From Acidobacteriota bacterium (GTDB lineage: Bacteria; Actinomycetota; Acidimicrobiia; Spongiisociales; UBA5794): a DNA stretch of 9,031 nucleotides. The DNA lies in NCBI GenBank assembly GCA_004356175.1, contig SMXV01000031.1, positions 1 to 9,031 on the forward strand, given 5' to 3'. The position numbers and the translations under genes are program-made. This document shows, piece by piece, positions 7,417 to 9,031 of the stretch (positions are counted from its first letter, which is position 1; each line of letters starts with the position of its first letter). The notes under the pieces were generated by a model. The model had not been told where the DNA came from, ran no database searches, and was given only the letters and a program-made list of their open reading frames with translations.

Positions 7417-8825
7417 CGGTCGACGTCGCCAAGTACCGGGTCGGTTGAGGCGAGGGCCGCGATGACGTCGGCTATGAGGGAGTCCGTCATCATGGCGGGC
7501 AGAGCTTGGATCACCGCAAAGGACGGTGCACGCCAGCGCAGACGCCACGGCTTCGGTCCTCCCTTTGACACGATGTATGCGCCGACTTCTCCTCGTGGCC
7601 CCTCAACTGCCTGGTACGCGGTTCCGGGAGGAATGTTGACGCCCTCGGTAAAGAGCTTGAAGTGATGTATCAACGCTTCCATTGATTCGTCGATACGGGC
7701 TCTTGGAGGTGGCGTAACCTTGGCATCGAGGCTGCGGTAGTCGCCTAATGGCATCGACTCGACAACCTGTTTCGCGATACGAAGGGATTGGCGGATCTCG
7801 TCGATGCGAATTTTATATCGATCAAACGAGTCGCCATGTCTGCCAAGCGGAACATCAAACTCGTACTGCTCAATCCCGCAGTATGGCGCGACCTTGCGGA
7901 GGTCCCAGTCGACCCCTGATGCCCGTGCGACCGGACCCGTGATACCGAATTGCTTCACCTCGGCGGGTGTGAGGACTCCAACGCCAAGCATACGATCAAG
8001 GAAGATTGGGTTCTCGTTGAGCAGCTCTTCATACTCATCTACGCCGGCACTCACCTTGTCGATGAGGAACATGACATCATCCTCCCATCCGTCCGGCAGG
8101 TCTGCGGCAACGCCTCCAACACGGATGTAGTTGTGGTTCATCCGTAGCCCGGTGACTTTTTCGAAGAAATCGAGGCATACCTCTCGTTCGCGCCACCCGT
8201 AGATCATCATCGAGATTGCACCAACGTCCATACCCATCGTTGCCGAAGCAAGAAGATGGCTGGCAACTCGGTTCAACTCAGTCATCAGGATGCGGATCGC
8301 ACTTGCCCGCTCGGGGACCTCGAGGGTCAGAAGTTGTTCGGCCGCAAGCGAGAAGACAAGTTCGTTATGGAAAGGAGCGAGGTAGTCCATGCGAGTCACG
8401 TTTGTGGAACCCTGCGAGTAACTCAGAGTCTCAGCAGTCTTCTCCATGCCCGTGTGGAGATAGCCGATAATCGGCTTCACCCTTCTGACCGTTTCGCCCT
8501 CAAGCTCCATGTGGAGGCGCAGCACGCCGTGTGTTGACGGGTGCTGCGGACCCATGTTGATAATCTGCCGCTCCTTGTCGACAACTCTCTCTGGAACAAC
8601 AAAGTCGTCATCGACAGAGATGCCGCGCTGGATATCGAGGGCGGGATCCTCCGATGAGGGCAATAACTCCTGGGCGCCCTCGTTCGTTGCGTCGGAATAT
8701 GGCAGCCGCTCCTCGGTGCCTGAGACCCACATGTCGTGTTGCGTTCGTCTCGCGTCCTCGACCGATTCGGTGGGTTCGGAATCCTGCGCGTCGAGCGTAT
8801 CGACGTCATCCGGAGGGTTCGTCAT
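7413..8825 (-). CDS. nuoD: NADH-quinone oxidoreductase subunit D (49-kDa-type)
   Basis: NuoD forms most of the quinone reduction pocket with NuoB and NuoH and is related to the large subunit of [NiFe] hydrogenases, without the metal ligands. The protein has 470 residues. The core begins near residue 88 with NMGPQHPSTHG (90-100), whose H95 and H99 are the quinone-pocket histidines. GYLHTGMEK (121-129) and MDYLAPFHNE follow; by spacing, Y148 matches the quinone-binding tyrosine (Thermus Y87). The C-terminus VLGDVDR is typical. Residues 1-87 form an acidic extension (about 22 Asp/Glu against 5 Arg in the first 80), longer than the roughly 25-45 residues I recall ahead of this motif. The ATG is well supported by GGAGGGG at 8839-8833 and the ATGA overlap with nuoC. 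It is a stand-alone gene, not a nuoCD fusion. Confidence 0.98.
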   Translation of the reverse strand: MTNPPDDVDTLDAQDSEPTESVEDARRTQHDMWVSGTEERLPYSDATNEGAQELLPSSEDPALDIQRGISVDDDFVVPERVVDKERQIINMGPQHPSTHGVLRLHMELEGETVRRVKPIIGYLHTGMEKTAETLSYSQGSTNVTRMDYLAPFHNELVFSLAAEQLLTLEVPERASAIRILMTELNRVASHLLASATMGMDVGAISMMIYGWREREVCLDFFEKVTGLRMNHNYIRVGGVAADLPDGWEDDVMFLIDKVSAGVDEYEELLNENPIFLDRMLGVGVLTPAEVKQFGITGPVARASGVDWDLRKVAPYCGIEQYEFDVPLGRHGDSFDRYKIRIDEIRQSLRIAKQVVESMPLGDYRSLDAKVTPPPRARIDESMEALIHHFKLFTEGVNIPPGTAYQAVEGPRGEVGAYIVSKGGPKPWRLRWRAPSFAVIQALPAMMTDSLIADVIAALASTDPVLGDVDR

Positions 8826-9031
8826 CGGTCAGCCCCTCCAGCTTTGAACTCGACCGGAACATCGCCGAGGTCGAAGTCCTTCCTCAGGGGGTGACCCTCC
8901 CAGTCGTCTGGCATGAGAATTCGTGTCAGGTCGGGATGGCCGGGGAAGTCGATACCGAACATGTCGTACGCCTCACGCTCGTAGAAGTTTGCGCCTACGA
9001 ACACGCCCACAAGAGTCGGCACCGTCGGATC
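8822..9031 (-). CDS. nuoC: NADH-quinone oxidoreductase subunit C, C-terminal part (start lies beyond the right edge)
   Basis: NuoC is the 30-kDa-type peripheral subunit that joins NuoD and NuoB in the connecting module; it carries no cofactor. Only the last 69 codons and the TGA stop are in the window. They hold the family signature: NFYEREAYDMFGI, followed by FPGHPDLTRILMPDDWEGH and PLRKDF. The frame is open through the right edge, so the in-frame GTG at 9022 is an internal valine and not the start. The stop overlaps the nuoD start as ATGA. After the signature the C-terminus is short (about 17 residues), as expected for an unfused NuoC. Confidence 0.95.
   Translation of the reverse strand, partial: DPTVPTLVGVFVGANFYEREAYDMFGIDFPGHPDLTRILMPDDWEGHPLRKDFDLGDVPVEFKAGGADR
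8833..8839 (-). promoter_or_regulatory. Ribosome binding site of nuoD
   Basis: GGAGGGG lies within the nuoC 3' end, 7 nt ahead of ATG 8825. It is one of the strongest Shine-Dalgarno matches in the window. It argues that the long N-terminal extension of NuoD is really translated. Confidence 0.65.

Noticed and set aside
7417..7548. Upstream in-frame extension of nuoE by 44 codons
   Set aside because: It lies wholly inside nuoD in another frame and does not resemble the NuoE family. ATG 7416 gives the usual ATGA overlap.
1..9031. Search for a novel system, mobile element, CRISPR, RNA gene, terminator or promoter in the window
   Set aside because: Coding density is effectively complete, with gaps of at most 10 nt, and every gene is assigned to complex I. 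No repeats, inverted repeats or foreign-looking segment were visible by eye.

Overview
The window is one continuous stretch of a respiratory complex I (NADH:quinone oxidoreductase, nuo) operon. All genes lie on the minus strand. Read in transcription order, from high to low coordinates, it holds nuoC (3' end only), nuoD, nuoE, nuoF, nuoG, nuoH, nuoI, nuoJ, nuoK and nuoL (5' part only). This is the canonical bacterial gene order, with nuoC and nuoD separate rather than fused. nuoA, nuoB and most of nuoC would lie beyond the right edge. The rest of nuoL, then nuoM and nuoN, would lie beyond the left edge.

The genes are packed very tightly. Stop and start codons overlap at C/D, D/E, E/F (ATGA), G/H (GTGA), F/G and I/J (8 nt each) and J/K (1 nt). 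The only gaps are 10 nt (H/I) and 2 nt (K/L). No non-coding interval is long enough for an internal promoter, terminator or RNA gene, and I see no mobile element, repeat array, CRISPR or tRNA. The layout implies one polycistronic message with translational coupling.

The genes cover most of the machine. NuoE, NuoF and NuoG form the NADH-oxidising module (FMN and the N1a, N3, N1b, N4 and N5 clusters). NuoC, NuoD and NuoI form the connecting, quinone-reducing module (N6a and N6b on NuoI, quinone pocket on NuoD and NuoH). NuoH, NuoJ, NuoK and NuoL are membrane subunits that couple quinone reduction to proton pumping. The ligand residues checked are intact, except that all four cysteines expected for the optional N7 cluster in NuoG are replaced by Ser, Asp, Ser and Ser.

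The DNA looks moderately GC-rich (about mid-50s percent by eye), and GTG and TTG starts occur alongside ATG. The protein style resembles Actinomycetota, possibly an Acidimicrobiia-like lineage. That is an impression from remembered family sequences and is not proven here.

This is a conserved housekeeping operon. I found no evidence of a new biological system. What deserves a second look is subunit-level: the erased N7 site, a long acidic N-terminal extension on NuoD, tails on NuoE and NuoI, and a longer cluster-N3 linker in NuoF.
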